Below the pieces are notes generated by a model. The model did not search any database. It had not been told where the DNA came from and saw only the letters and a list, made by a program, of their open reading frames with translations. Both the position numbers and the translations under genes were made by a program. From assembly GCA_009705235.1 (NCBI GenBank), contig WLCR01000050.1:1-7677 (forward strand): a stretch of 7,677 nucleotides of DNA. The letters run 5' to 3'. How positions within the stretch are numbered: position 1 is the first letter of the stretch; each line of letters begins with the position of its first letter. Source of the DNA: Actinomycetota bacterium (GTDB lineage Bacteria; Actinomycetota; Actinomycetes; Nanopelagicales; Nanopelagicaceae). Shown here piece after piece: positions 1 to 7,176 of the stretch.

Positions 1-483
1 GATCTTCTTATAACCAATAGCTTTTAGTAATGGAATTCTATAAGCAGTCTTCATGAAATACTGCGAAATTTTTGCAAGAATTCGTGCATCTAGACTTGGT
101 GGAAACTTTCGCGGTGGTTGTTCATGCCATAAACCAGCTGGGGCTAATGCAGTAACACTTAAGACATTATCCGGAGCAACCGCTGCCATCTCTAATGCGA
201 TCCATCCTCCAAGAGAGTTTCCAGCAACGTGCATAGTTTCAACACCTACTTGAGAAACCATGTAATCAACTATCGCCTGAGCAAGAGAGTGAGGATCCAT
301 TTCTTCATCCTCGCTAAGTGGTGCGTCACCATGTCCCGGCAGGTCAATGGCATACACCGTAAAATTTTCAATTAACTGTGGAACGAGGCTCTTCCAAATG
401 TTGCCCGCTGAACCCAATCCATGCACAAGTACTAGTGCGGGGTTATTCAGGTCTTGCGTATAACGATGGGAGCTAACTGGCAT
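1..483 (-). CDS. alpha/beta hydrolase fold protein, N-terminal 161 residues (3' end beyond window)
   Basis: The reading frame begins at an ATG at 483 and runs off the left edge without a stop. Seen directly: a strand followed by HGLGSAG (residues 21-27), the usual oxyanion-hole loop; DLPGHGD (47-53); and the nucleophile elbow GNSLGG (88-93), which places the catalytic serine at Ser90. The acid and histidine of the triad would lie past the window edge. The order and spacing fit the alpha/beta hydrolase (Abhydrolase_1) family; substrate and pathway cannot be read from this. The cap region begins around residue 120. Only one base separates the start from the stop of the DUF3046 gene, so translational coupling is likely; no strong Shine-Dalgarno is visible. 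The start is supported by the short lead of about 16 residues before the first core strand. It could be an esterase, a lipase-like enzyme or a haloalkane dehalogenase/epoxide hydrolase relative. Confidence 0.9.
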   Translation of the reverse strand, partial: MPVSSHRYTQDLNNPALVLVHGLGSAGNIWKSLVPQLIENFTVYAIDLPGHGDAPLSEDEEMDPHSLAQAIVDYMVSQVGVETMHVAGNSLGGWIALEMAAVAPDNVLSVTALAPAGLWHEQPPRKFPPSLDARILAKISQYFMKTAYRIPLLKAIGYKKI

Positions 484-484
484 T

Positions 485-685
485 TTAGTATCTGTGCTTT
501 TCTGTCTCGTTTGGATGTGCCTTGCACACCGCTTTCCAAATAACATCTGGTTCAAAACCTGCAGCCAAAGCTTCGTTCACGCTCTTGCTACCTAATTCAG
601 ATAGAGCGATATCTGCCGAAAATGAAGGAGCCCATGCATCACCAAATGACAAGGTGATCCGTTCGCGCAGATCAGAGATTCGCAA
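485..685 (-). CDS. DUF3046 family small protein
   Basis: A 66-residue protein with the pattern of the actinobacterial DUF3046 family: a short N-terminal helix (RISDLRERI), then ALSELGSKSVNEALAAG (about residues 27-43) and a C-terminal VIWKAVC helix (about 48-54). Family members are about 60-70 residues, of unknown function, and in many Actinobacteria lie between clgR and recA. The start is a TTG at 685. The frame has no other methionine, and TTG puts the protein start where family members begin (MR followed by a helix). There is no good Shine-Dalgarno, and the first 14 bases overlap the end of the TetR gene, so initiation probably depends on ribosomes finishing that gene. The stop is followed after one base by the hydrolase ATG. 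Family assignment rests on remembered similarity; no function is claimed. Confidence 0.88.
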   Translation of the reverse strand: MRISDLRERITLSFGDAWAPSFSADIALSELGSKSVNEALAAGFEPDVIWKAVCKAHPNETEKHRY

Positions 686-1193
686 TTGAAGTGATTGCTT
701 CTGCTTGTGTACGCGACTGCGCAGGACTAATGGGATGAAGAGCCTGTCCGATTAGCCAACGCGTTGCCAATTCGCCTTTTTCATTGCCTAACATGTGACC
801 CATGGCAATCGAAAATGCTTTCCACAGCGTGTCGTTTTGTGCCGATAATGCAAACGCCAATGAGTCGGTGTCTTGTGAGCGCATTGCTGCTAATGCTTTG
901 TCCCCAGATATTTCGATTGAGATTAGTTCCAAAGCAGAAGCTGCATTGGGGGCTACCTGGGCAATTTCAACAAGCCGTTGCATTTCAAATTCACATAAGG
1001 CGCGTATGACGCTGTCCTTGTCGCGATAATGGTTATACAAAGTTGCACGAGAAACTTCCGAAACATCCGCAATTTCAATCATGGACATCTTTTTTAAACC
1101 AGTAGTCGCAATTAACTGCTTTGTTGCCTCAAGAATTGCGTTCTGTGTACGGCGGTGAGTTGCTACTTGTGGCGCGTACTTATTAAGCGGCAT
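672..1193 (-). CDS. TetR/AcrR-family transcriptional regulator
   Basis: A 173-residue protein with a TetR-type N-terminal DNA-binding domain. Helix 1 covers about residues 15-30 ([16 protein letters not shown]). The helix-turn-helix covers about 36-57, with the hallmark pattern [20 protein letters not shown] (41-60). The remaining helical part (about 65-173) should be the ligand-binding and dimer domain; its sequence gives no hint of the ligand. I chose the ATG at 1193; an in-frame TTG at 1199 would add two residues. The start overlaps the end of clgR by 11 bases and the gene overlaps DUF3046 by 14, with no strong ribosome binding site, so it appears to be co-translated in the clgR operon. 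Its position between clgR and DUF3046 is unusual (see findings). Target genes are unknown; autoregulation or control of the adjacent hydrolase is only a guess. Confidence 0.92.
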   Translation of the reverse strand: MPLNKYAPQVATHRRTQNAILEATKQLIATTGLKKMSMIEIADVSEVSRATLYNHYRDKDSVIRALCEFEMQRLVEIAQVAPNAASALELISIEISGDKALAAMRSQDTDSLAFALSAQNDTLWKAFSIAMGHMLGNEKGELATRWLIGQALHPISPAQSRTQAEAITSIANL

Positions 1194-1449
1194 CGACAAC
1201 AGTGAGAGTTACGCCCTCACGGCTCTTGAGCTCTGCAGAAACATCGCTGAATACACCGGACAGAGAAAGTCCCAACGCGACGCAAATTGCATTCAATAAT
1301 TCAGAGGAAGCCTCTTTTTGACCGCGCTCGACCTCTGATAAGTATCCAAGGGATACTCGTGCATCACGAGCAACATCACGCAATGTGCGACCTTGCGCGG
1401 TGCGTGCAGCACGAAGGGTTTGACCAATAGCTTCACGAACTAGAACCAT
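1183..1449 (-). CDS. clgR: ClgR, XRE-type activator of clp protease and stress genes
   Basis: An 88-residue single-domain regulator. After the start MVLVREAIG comes a Cro/C1-type helix-turn-helix (about residues 20-45) containing [29 protein letters not shown] and [10 protein letters not shown], which matches the nearly invariant core of actinobacterial ClgR. Known for the family: ClgR activates clpP, clpC and related proteolysis genes in Streptomyces and Corynebacterium. The open frame extends upstream, but the ATG at 1449 is preferred because GAAGGGAG ends 7 bases before it; an ATG at 1455 would sit one base from that site. The protein ends in Val-Val-Asp-Ala-Ala, an ssrA-like tail that may make it a Clp substrate. 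It lies 40 bases after pncC and overlaps the TetR gene by 11 bases. Confidence 0.93.
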   Translation of the reverse strand: MVLVREAIGQTLRAARTAQGRTLRDVARDARVSLGYLSEVERGQKEASSELLNAICVALGLSLSGVFSDVSAELKSREGVTLTVVDAA

Positions 1450-1456
1450 TGTCATA

Positions 1457-1464
1457 CTCCCTTC
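1457..1464 (-). promoter_or_regulatory. Shine-Dalgarno of clgR (decides the start)
   Basis: GAAGGGAG on the minus strand is one of the best anti-16S matches in the window. It stands 7 bases before the ATG at 1449 and only 1 base before the ATG at 1455, so it selects the 1449 start. Confidence 0.75.
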
Positions 1465-1489
1465 GATTGTCGATCTCTTAATGTCTTGT

Positions 1490-1981
1490 CTATGAACGAT
1501 GTCTAAGGATACGCGCAAAGGTGGCAATCGCGCTTGATGTAGCTGCGTTTCGCACAGATTCACGGTCTCCGGAAAGGGCTAATTCGATTGTGTGGCTGAT
1601 TGGGCCTTCGATGGCTACCCACACAACGCCCACCGGATAACCATCTAGCGGGTTTGGACCAGCAACTCCGGTTGTACCAATACCCCATGTTGTCCCAAAG
1701 GATGTGATTGCACCTTTTGCCATTGCAACTGCAACCTCTTCGCTGATCACAGTATGTTTTTGAATAAGCGCTGGATCAACGTTGAGATGAGAAACTTTAA
1801 TTTCATCTCGATAGGCAGTTGTTCCACCAACAAATACATCAGATGCCCCAGCAATTGTAACAATCGCAGAACTTACAGATCCTGCAGTGAGAGATTCAGC
1901 GGTACTTATTGTTTCTCCACGCTGGCGCAGATGATCAACGATCTCGGCGGCAAAGCCAAGAATCTCATTTGATAACGCCAT
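1490..1981 (-). CDS. pncC: nicotinamide-nucleotide amidase, stand-alone CinA C-terminal domain
   Basis: A 163-residue cytosolic protein covering only the CinA C-terminal (PncC) domain. Such enzymes deamidate nicotinamide mononucleotide to nicotinate mononucleotide and ammonia, returning the by-product of NAD-dependent ligase and other NAD-consuming reactions to NAD synthesis. Visible motifs are TAESLTAG (residues 27-34, with the conserved Glu29-Ser30), [11 protein letters not shown] (52-62), GTTGVAGP (102-109) followed by YPVG, and GDRESVR (138-144). The N-terminal CinA domain found in longer proteins is absent and its DNA is not nearby, so this is the normal short form. The start is taken at the ATG at 1981 because AAGAAAGG lies 8 bases upstream; an ATG at 1987 (two residues more) would have only 2 bases. 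The gene follows pgsA after 19 bases, as in other Actinobacteria. Confidence 0.93.
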   Translation of the reverse strand: MALSNEILGFAAEIVDHLRQRGETISTAESLTAGSVSSAIVTIAGASDVFVGGTTAYRDEIKVSHLNVDPALIQKHTVISEEVAVAMAKGAITSFGTTWGIGTTGVAGPNPLDGYPVGVVWVAIEGPISHTIELALSGDRESVRNAATSSAIATFARILRHRS

Positions 1982-1989
1982 CTGCATGA

Positions 1990-1997
1990 CCTTTCTT
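1990..1997 (-). promoter_or_regulatory. Shine-Dalgarno of pncC
   Basis: AAGAAAGG in the 19-base gap after pgsA, 8 bases before the ATG at 1981 and 2 bases before the ATG at 1987, favours the shorter protein. Confidence 0.6.
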
Positions 1998-2000
1998 AAA

Positions 2001-2546
2001 TCACGATTTGTTCGTAAACGCAGATTTTACATAATACGCACCAGTTACGATAGTGAGTATCACTGCAATATACATAAAACCATCTCGGAACCAATAAAGA
2101 TTTGAGCCTAATGGCAGCACATAGAAGCCAACACCAAAATTCTGCATCGTGGCCTTAATCTTGCCACCTTTGTTAGCTGGTATAACTCCCTTTTTGATGA
2201 CAGATAGACGAAACAGAGTAATGCCTATTTCTCGGAACAAAATCACAGATGTAATCCACCAAGGCATTCTTCCTAGGACTGACAAGGAAACCATTGCGGT
2301 GCCGATCATGAATTTATCCGCAACTGGATCTAGAAACTCGCCAAATTTAGTAATTGTGCCGCGACTTCTGGCTAACTTTCCATCTAGCACATCTGACATT
2401 CCAAGGAGAAAGAAAACGCACCAGGAGATGTATTGCCATGTCGGGTCGTCGCCACCATTTTTGAAAAGTGTATAAGCACCTACTGGAACAAACAGTAAGC
2501 GCATAACCGTGATGAAGTTAGGAGTTAAGAAGGCTGGAAGTTTCAT
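2001..2546 (-). CDS. pgsA: CDP-diacylglycerol-glycerol-3-phosphate 3-phosphatidyltransferase
   Basis: A 181-residue membrane enzyme of the CDP-alcohol phosphatidyltransferase family. The full catalytic signature is present as D52-x2-D55-G56-x2-A59-R60-x8-G69-x3-D73-x3-D77; these four aspartates bind metal and catalyse in the family. The [11 protein letters not shown] start (residues 7-17) is typical of PgsA, and several hydrophobic helices follow (about 13-28, 37-51, 77-110, 155-172). PgsA makes phosphatidylglycerophosphate, the precursor of phosphatidylglycerol and cardiolipin, at the inner face of the cytoplasmic membrane. A related activity (phosphatidylinositol-phosphate synthase) shares the signature, but the neighbourhood after rimO and before pncC is that of PgsA. 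Its ATG overlaps the rimO stop by four bases (ATGA), indicating translational coupling. Confidence 0.93.
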   Translation of the reverse strand: MKLPAFLTPNFITVMRLLFVPVGAYTLFKNGGDDPTWQYISWCVFFLLGMSDVLDGKLARSRGTITKFGEFLDPVADKFMIGTAMVSLSVLGRMPWWITSVILFREIGITLFRLSVIKKGVIPANKGGKIKATMQNFGVGFYVLPLGSNLYWFRDGFMYIAVILTIVTGAYYVKSAFTNKS

Positions 2547-3898
2547 AGTGGACTAGCTACCAGGTCTGCGCCCATCGAATCTATTACTACGGCGTCAACA
2601 TATTCTCCGACTTTGAAATTAGTTCCAATAAAAGATGTTGTGCCATCTACTTCGGGTCCCTGATGAGCTGCGCGACCTTCTTGCAGCTCCTCATCCTCAA
2701 TCAGAACTCGAACATTCTCGCCAATTCGAGCTTGTGCTCGTAGTGACACCATTTCATCGGCTAAGGAAGATAGCGTTTCAACCCGCTGGGCGATCAGATC
2801 TGCATCTACTTTGTCTGAAAGATTAAGTGCTTCCGTGTTGTCTTCATCTGAATAACCAAATACCCCGACGGCATCTAACTTTGCCTTAGTAATAAAGTCA
2901 GCTAGATCATCGAAATCTTCTTGAGTTTCACCTGGAAAACCAACAATAAAGTTTGAGCGAATTCCTGCCTCTGGTGATACCGCGCGAACTTGGCTAATCA
3001 AATGTAAAAACTTTTCACTATCTCCAAAGCGTCGCATTCTGCGTAGCACTGTTGGACTGGTGTGCTGAAAGGATAAGTCGAAGTACGAAGCTGTCTTGTC
3101 TGTTGCAATCATGGCTTGGATCAAAGTTGGGCGCATTTCGGCTGGCTGTAAATAAGAAAGGCGCACCCGTTCAACGCCAGGCAATGAAGCGATATCTGGC
3201 AAAATCTTTTCCATCAATTGCAGATCACCTAGATCTTTTCCATAGGAAGTCGTGTTTTCGCTGACCAAAAACAATTCAGATACACCATTTTCAGCAAGCC
3301 AGCGTGCTTCCTTAATGATGTCAGTTGGGCGTCTAGATATAAATGAGCCACGAAAGTATGGGATGGCGCAAAAAGAACAACGTCGATCGCAACCCGATGC
3401 AATCTTTAACGGAGCCCAAGGCGCGCTACCCAAACGTTTTCTCGAAAACTCTTCACTTTCACGGGCATCTGCGCGATCAACTGGCGCAATTGGTAACAAC
3501 GCACGGCGGTCTCGCGGAACGTGCGCCTTATGAGAATCTCCAGCAATGATTGATTGCAAGCGCGCGGAAATATCCTTGTAATCATCAAATCCCAAAATTG
3601 CATCTGCTTCGGGAAGAGCCTCTGCTAATTCATTTCCGTAGCGCTCAGCCATGCATCCAACAGCAACAACTGCGCGCGTTACCCCATGACCCTTAAGTGA
3701 ATTAGCCTCAAGTAAGGCGTCTACAGAATCTTTCTTTGCAGATTCGATAAAACCACATGTGTTTACCAGTGCAACCTCTGCTGTTTCAACATCATCTACA
3801 AGGGTCCAACCATCGGCAGCTAAACGTCCTGCAAGTTCTTCGGAATCTACTTCGTTGCGTGCGCATCCAAGAGTGACTACTGCAACGGTGCGCTTCAT
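2543..3898 (-). CDS. rimO: ribosomal protein uS12 methylthiotransferase RimO
   Basis: A 451-residue radical-SAM enzyme that adds a methylthio group to a conserved aspartate of ribosomal protein uS12. Three parts are visible. The N-terminal methylthiotransferase domain (about 1-115) carries the three auxiliary-cluster cysteines C12 (TLGC), C48 (NTCGF) and C82 (GCMAE). The radical-SAM core (about 160-375) has [13 protein letters not shown], with C170, C174 and C177 holding the catalytic 4Fe-4S cluster. A C-terminal TRAM domain (about 386-451) contacts the substrate. [12 protein letters not shown] after C12 and the overall length fit RimO rather than the tRNA enzyme MiaB, as does the pgsA neighbour. 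The ATG at 3898 lies 28 bases after the rodZ-like gene with only a weak GGTAAG ribosome site. All cluster-binding residues are intact. Confidence 0.95.
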   Translation of the reverse strand: MKRTVAVVTLGCARNEVDSEELAGRLAADGWTLVDDVETAEVALVNTCGFIESAKKDSVDALLEANSLKGHGVTRAVVAVGCMAERYGNELAEALPEADAILGFDDYKDISARLQSIIAGDSHKAHVPRDRRALLPIAPVDRADARESEEFSRKRLGSAPWAPLKIASGCDRRCSFCAIPYFRGSFISRRPTDIIKEARWLAENGVSELFLVSENTTSYGKDLGDLQLMEKILPDIASLPGVERVRLSYLQPAEMRPTLIQAMIATDKTASYFDLSFQHTSPTVLRRMRRFGDSEKFLHLISQVRAVSPEAGIRSNFIVGFPGETQEDFDDLADFITKAKLDAVGVFGYSDEDNTEALNLSDKVDADLIAQRVETLSSLADEMVSLRAQARIGENVRVLIEDEELQEGRAAHQGPEVDGTTSFIGTNFKVGEYVDAVVIDSMGADLVASPL

Positions 3899-3926
3899 TT
3901 GCGCGATCTTACCGTGTTTGTGGCTA

Positions 3927-4667
3927 TTAAGAATCTACTCCGTACGACACGCTAACAACTTCCCCATCGACTCCGATTGAATCGGCTTTCTTACCATTGA
4001 CAGTTAAATCCACACCACCCGCGTTGCCGATTTTTACATTAAGTGAAACATCAGTGGTAAAGGTTTTGGTGCTGCCTTGCGAAATTTGCCCACTAAACAA
4101 TGTCCGCCCTGCTGCATCAGATACGAAGAGCCAACTCTTTGCACGGACCGCAGAGATGACTAGTTCTACCCCAGTACCTGTTGAAATAGTGGCCTGTTCT
4201 GAAGGAGTTGTGCCAGAAGTTGCATTAGCGCTTTCTGAAGGAGTTGCCGAAACAGAGGCAATTGGTTCAGGAATATCGACAGATGCAGTGTTTGAAATAA
4301 TAATTTGAGCGAGTCCCACAACAAATAGTGATGCAACCGAAATTGTTGCTAGCACCTTCCAGGAAACCTTACGAGCTTCTTCTGGTTTTTTCATCACATT
4401 ATTTTCCACAAACAAATCCTTAATGGAGCGATCCACCTGCATTTGCTCATCTTCAAAAGCTGTTAGAAATACCTGTGGGTCTACCCCTAATTTAAGGGCA
4501 ATGTTTCGTAAGTGTCCTCGAGCATAAGTTTCCCCACCGCAGTTCACAAAATTATTTGATTCAATATCTCGCAACAATGGACCACGAATATTTGTTGATT
4601 TTGAGAGATCATCAATGCTCAGTCCAGCACTCTTTCTGGCTTGAGTAATCAACGATCCAAGAGACAT
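3927..4667 (-). CDS. RodZ-like membrane protein (HTH, one membrane segment, DUF4115 domain)
   Basis: A 246-residue protein with RodZ architecture. It has an N-terminal cytoplasmic helix-turn-helix of the HTH_25 type (about residues 5-72: [20 protein letters not shown], then [21 protein letters not shown]), a basic linker (RKVSWK), one membrane span (about 103-125) and a Ser/Thr/Pro-rich spacer (about 133-166). A C-terminal beta-rich DUF4115 domain follows (about 167-243; [16 protein letters not shown] and VDLTVNGK). RodZ links the cytoskeleton to the cell-wall machinery in rod-shaped bacteria; actinobacterial relatives sit between ftsK and rimO and are little studied, so the role here is inferred. 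GAGGA lies 7 bases before the ATG. It appears to be the first gene of the unit running to clgR and beyond. The spacer holds a 12-residue tandem repeat. Confidence 0.88.
   Translation of the reverse strand: MSLGSLITQARKSAGLSIDDLSKSTNIRGPLLRDIESNNFVNCGGETYARGHLRNIALKLGVDPQVFLTAFEDEQMQVDRSIKDLFVENNVMKKPEEARKVSWKVLATISVASLFVVGLAQIIISNTASVDIPEPIASVSATPSESANATSGTTPSEQATISTGTGVELVISAVRAKSWLFVSDAAGRTLFSGQISQGSTKTFTTDVSLNVKIGNAGGVDLTVNGKKADSIGVDGEVVSVSYGVDS
4173..4244 (-). repeat. two imperfect 36-base in-frame repeats in the rodZ-like gene
   Basis: Residues 142-153 ([12 protein letters not shown]) and 154-165 ([12 protein letters not shown]) form a tandem pair. On the plus strand the 14-mer ttctgaaggagttg occurs exactly at 4197-4210 and 4233-4246, an offset of 36 bases (12 codons). 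It lies in the extracytoplasmic spacer and preserves the reading frame. Confidence 0.7.
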
Positions 4668-4674
4668 GAACTAA

Positions 4675-4679
4675 TCCTC
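4675..4679 (-). promoter_or_regulatory. Shine-Dalgarno of the rodZ-like gene
   Basis: GAGGA on the minus strand, 7 bases before the ATG at 4667, is a well-placed ribosome binding site and fixes this start. Confidence 0.7.
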
Positions 4680-4703
4680 AAAATAGCGGTGGGGTATTTC
4701 TTT

Positions 4704-4732
4704 ATTCTAAAGCAGAACAGGTGGGGGGTGAA
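4704..4732 (-). promoter_or_regulatory. candidate sigma-70-type promoter for the rodZ-rimO-pgsA-pncC-clgR unit
   Basis: In the 126-base gap after ftsK (4668-4793), the largest in the window, the minus strand carries TTCACC (4732-4727) and TAGAAT (4709-4704) separated by exactly 17 bases. They match the -35 and -10 consensus at 4 of 6 and 5 of 6 positions. Transcription would start near 4697, giving a leader of about 30 bases with the GAGGA ribosome site. The rest of the gap shows no convincing terminator, RNA gene or operator. Confidence 0.5.
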
Positions 4733-4793
4733 TAGATACTGGCATGAGAATTAGGGGTGAGAGAGTGTTACCTCCCGATTTGTACACCTACCC

Positions 4794-7124
4794 TTAATAA
4801 TCACGAAGGGTTGCCAAGACAGAATCTAGTTCGTCAGGCTTAACCATAACGGTGCGAGCCTTAGATCCTTCTGACGGTCCAACAATTCCGCGTGACTCCA
4901 TCAAGTCCATTAAGCGTCCAGCTTTTGCAAAACCAATCCTAAGTTTTCTTTGCAACATCGACGTTGAGCCAAATTGTGTACCAACAACTAATTCAACAGC
5001 CTGGCACAAAATATCTAAATCATCACCAATTTCTTTATCAACCATTTTCATCTGGTTAACAGGTGCGGTTACATCGTCGCGATATCTAGGTTTTAGCTGT
5101 TTTTTAACATGAGTAGTAACAGCTTCAATTTCGCGCTCGGAAACATACGCCCCTTGAATTCTTATTGCCCGACTTGAGCCCATAGGAATAAACAATGCAT
5201 CACCCTGTCCTACCAATTTTTCAGCACCAGGTGTATCCAAAATAACACGACTATCTGCAAGTGAACTTGTAGCAAATGATAGTCGTGAGGGAACATTCGC
5301 TTTGATCAAACCTGTCACAACATCTACTGATGGTCGTTGCGTTGCCAATACCAAGTGAATGCCGGCAGAACGAGCCAACTGCGTAATACGAACAACAGAT
5401 TCTTCAACCTCTTTTGCTGCAACCATCATTAAATCTGCAAGCTCATCAATGATTACAAGCAGATATGGATATGGCTCGACTGTGCGATCACTTCCGGCTG
5501 GCGGGATAACCTTTCCTGCTCGCACGGCTTTGTTGAAATCATCAATATGTCTAAAACCAAAGGTTGATAGATCTTCGTACCGCAAATCCATCTCGCGAAC
5601 TACCCACGTTAAAGCATCTGCAGCTTTCTTAGGGTTGGTAATAATTGGAGTAATTAGGTGAGGTATTCCTTCGTAGGCTGTTAGCTCTACCCGTTTTGGA
5701 TCAATAAGAACTAGTCGTACATCATCAGGGGTTGATCGCATTAAAATCGAAGTAATCATCGCGTTAATCATTGAGGATTTACCTGCACCGGTTGCGCCAG
5801 CAACTAATAAGTGTGGCATTTTGGCAAGGTTTGCACAGACAAAATTGCCTTCTACATCTTTGCCCAACGCCACCAACATTGGGTGTAAATCTTGACCTGC
5901 AACTGTTGAGCGTAAAACATCGCCTAATGCGACTATTTCTCGATCTGCATTTGGAATCTCAATTCCTACCGCTGATTTACCTGGGATTGGCGAAAGAATA
6001 CGAACATCGCTGCTAGCAACAGCGTATGAAATATTCTTCGCAAGAGCCGTAATGCGTTCGACTTTTACAGCATTGCCAAGTTCTACCTCGTACCGCGTGA
6101 CAGTTGGGCCTCGCATAAAGCCTGTAACTTGTGCATCGATATCAAACTGCAAAAAGACTTCCGTTAAAGCCGCGACAACAGATTCATTAGCCTTACTCTT
6201 CGCTTTGGCAGCTGGGCCAAATCGCAAAATGTCCGCAGCTGGAAGCTCATACTTTACATCTGCTGTCAGTAACAGCTGTTCTGGACGCTTTGCCACAACC
6301 GTATTTTCATTAACATGGAGAACTGGAGAAACAGGTACTGGAACGGTGAACTCTTCATCAAAGCTTTCCTCGTCAAGTTCTTCTTCCTCTTCATCTGGTT
6401 CATTCCACGCCGCGACTACTGGGGAATCAAATGCTGGCGTTTCCGAGATTTCAAAATCTTCTTCAATCCGTTCGGCTCGCTCAGGGCGTTTAGACCATAA
6501 CCATTTACCGGAATTTGTAATCCGAGTTAAGACTTCTGAGACTGGTGTCGCCGTTATAACCAACAAGCCAAATACAAAGACGATAGCAAGAACAGGGTAA
6601 GCAAGGACAGAAGTCATTACAGCAACTATTGGTGTTGTAACCGCGTACCCCAACCAGCCGCCACCTTCACGCATGGCTGTTGCACCCGTTCCGACTGACC
6701 CATTAAGCAAATGTGACAATCCAGTTGATGACACAGCAAGTGCCAATGTGCCGATGATGATTCGTCCAGTTGCCCGTGAGTCTTCAGGCACCCGAAATAA
6801 TCTAAATGCAAAGTAAACAAGCACAAGAGGGGAAAGAAAACCTAAACGACCGAATCCACCATATATAACTGAATAAACAGTTCGGCCAACCAGATTGTCA
6901 GAATGAAACCATGTTCCAGCTGTGGCAATCAAAGCAACAATTAAAATTAGAAATGCAATTCCATCGCGCTGATGTGCTGGATCTAAATCTCTGGCACCGC
7001 GAGCAATAAATCGAACACTCTTACCGATTGACTTTGCGATAAAACGCCATGTGGCACCTAAGCCACGACCAAGTGCTCCGCCTACTGCACCTGTCTTAGA
7101 TTGTGCTTTTTTTCTTTTAGCCAC
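4794..7124 (-). CDS. ftsK: FtsK/SpoIIIE DNA translocase
   Basis: A 776-residue division-septum DNA pump. A basic N-terminus (1-50) precedes about four membrane helices (about 55-72, 94-110, 120-140, 161-192), which anchor it at the septum. A linker (about 195-285) carries a strongly acidic stretch (242-259). The motor follows: alpha/beta region from about 285, Walker A GATGAGKS (443-450), Walker B LLVIIDELADL (555-565, with D560-E561) and the family block ATQRPSVDVVTGLIKANVPSR (594-614). The C-terminal winged-helix gamma domain (about 700-765; STSMLQRKLRIGFAKAGRLMD, GIVGPSEGSK) reads the polar DNA sequences that direct translocation. The protein is complete, with a shorter linker than E. coli FtsK, as usual in Actinobacteria. 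The start is GTG at 7124: two in-frame TAG stops lie about 39 bases upstream and no other start codon lies between. No Shine-Dalgarno precedes it. Confidence 0.96.
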   Translation of the reverse strand: MAKRKKAQSKTGAVGGALGRGLGATWRFIAKSIGKSVRFIARGARDLDPAHQRDGIAFLILIVALIATAGTWFHSDNLVGRTVYSVIYGGFGRLGFLSPLVLVYFAFRLFRVPEDSRATGRIIIGTLALAVSSTGLSHLLNGSVGTGATAMREGGGWLGYAVTTPIVAVMTSVLAYPVLAIVFVFGLLVITATPVSEVLTRITNSGKWLWSKRPERAERIEEDFEISETPAFDSPVVAAWNEPDEEEEELDEESFDEEFTVPVPVSPVLHVNENTVVAKRPEQLLLTADVKYELPAADILRFGPAAKAKSKANESVVAALTEVFLQFDIDAQVTGFMRGPTVTRYEVELGNAVKVERITALAKNISYAVASSDVRILSPIPGKSAVGIEIPNADREIVALGDVLRSTVAGQDLHPMLVALGKDVEGNFVCANLAKMPHLLVAGATGAGKSSMINAMITSILMRSTPDDVRLVLIDPKRVELTAYEGIPHLITPIITNPKKAADALTWVVREMDLRYEDLSTFGFRHIDDFNKAVRAGKVIPPAGSDRTVEPYPYLLVIIDELADLMMVAAKEVEESVVRITQLARSAGIHLVLATQRPSVDVVTGLIKANVPSRLSFATSSLADSRVILDTPGAEKLVGQGDALFIPMGSSRAIRIQGAYVSEREIEAVTTHVKKQLKPRYRDDVTAPVNQMKMVDKEIGDDLDILCQAVELVVGTQFGSTSMLQRKLRIGFAKAGRLMDLMESRGIVGPSEGSKARTVMVKPDELDSVLATLRDY

Positions 7125-7131
7125 ACGGCCG

Positions 7132-7137
7132 ATCGTA
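7132..7137 (-). promoter_or_regulatory. possible -10 element for leaderless ftsK mRNA
   Basis: TACGAT on the minus strand (4 of 6 matches to TATAAT) ends 7 bases before the ftsK GTG, the distance expected if transcription begins at the start codon itself. No convincing -35 is visible, and ftsK may equally be read through from the RNase J gene, since the 52-base gap (7125-7176) has no clear terminator. Confidence 0.3.
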
Positions 7138-7176
7138 AAGGGTGAACAAATTGGAACCTACTAGGCGCGCCGCTTT

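Noticed and set aside
1487..1505. TAGACA repeated 13 bases apart at the end of pncC, upstream of clgR
   Set aside because: The repeat is short, partly inside coding sequence, and does not match a ClgR or LexA site that I can recognise.
1450..1510. Search for an SOS (LexA) box upstream of clgR
   Set aside because: GAAC occurs on the plus strand near 1494, but no matching GTTC half follows at the required spacing.
4707..4745. 12-codon open frame (ATG to TAG) in the ftsK-rodZ gap
   Set aside because: Its only purine-rich site (GGGAGG) is more than 20 bases away, and its stop lies within the -10 box of the promoter candidate; it is probably chance.
4750..4795. Possible hairpin after ftsK (GGGT..GTGT with ACAC..ACCC on the minus strand)
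   Set aside because: The two 4-base arms are split by internal mismatches, the loop is long and no T-run follows, so it is not a credible terminator.
4785..4795. GGGTAGGT on the minus strand just after ftsK, resembling the FtsK-orienting sequence GGGNAGGG
   Set aside because: It has one mismatch and is a single copy; the recognition sequence in this lineage is not known and a genome-wide skew count would be needed.
6052..6600. 182-codon plus-strand open frame opposite ftsK
   Set aside because: Its serine-rich run is the complement of the acidic Glu/Asp stretch of FtsK; there is no ribosome site or recognisable domain, so it is a shadow frame.
7164..7171. Perfect palindrome GGCGCGCC between RNase J and ftsK
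   Set aside because: It has no loop and no downstream T-run for a terminator, and a single 8-base palindrome is not evidence for an operator.
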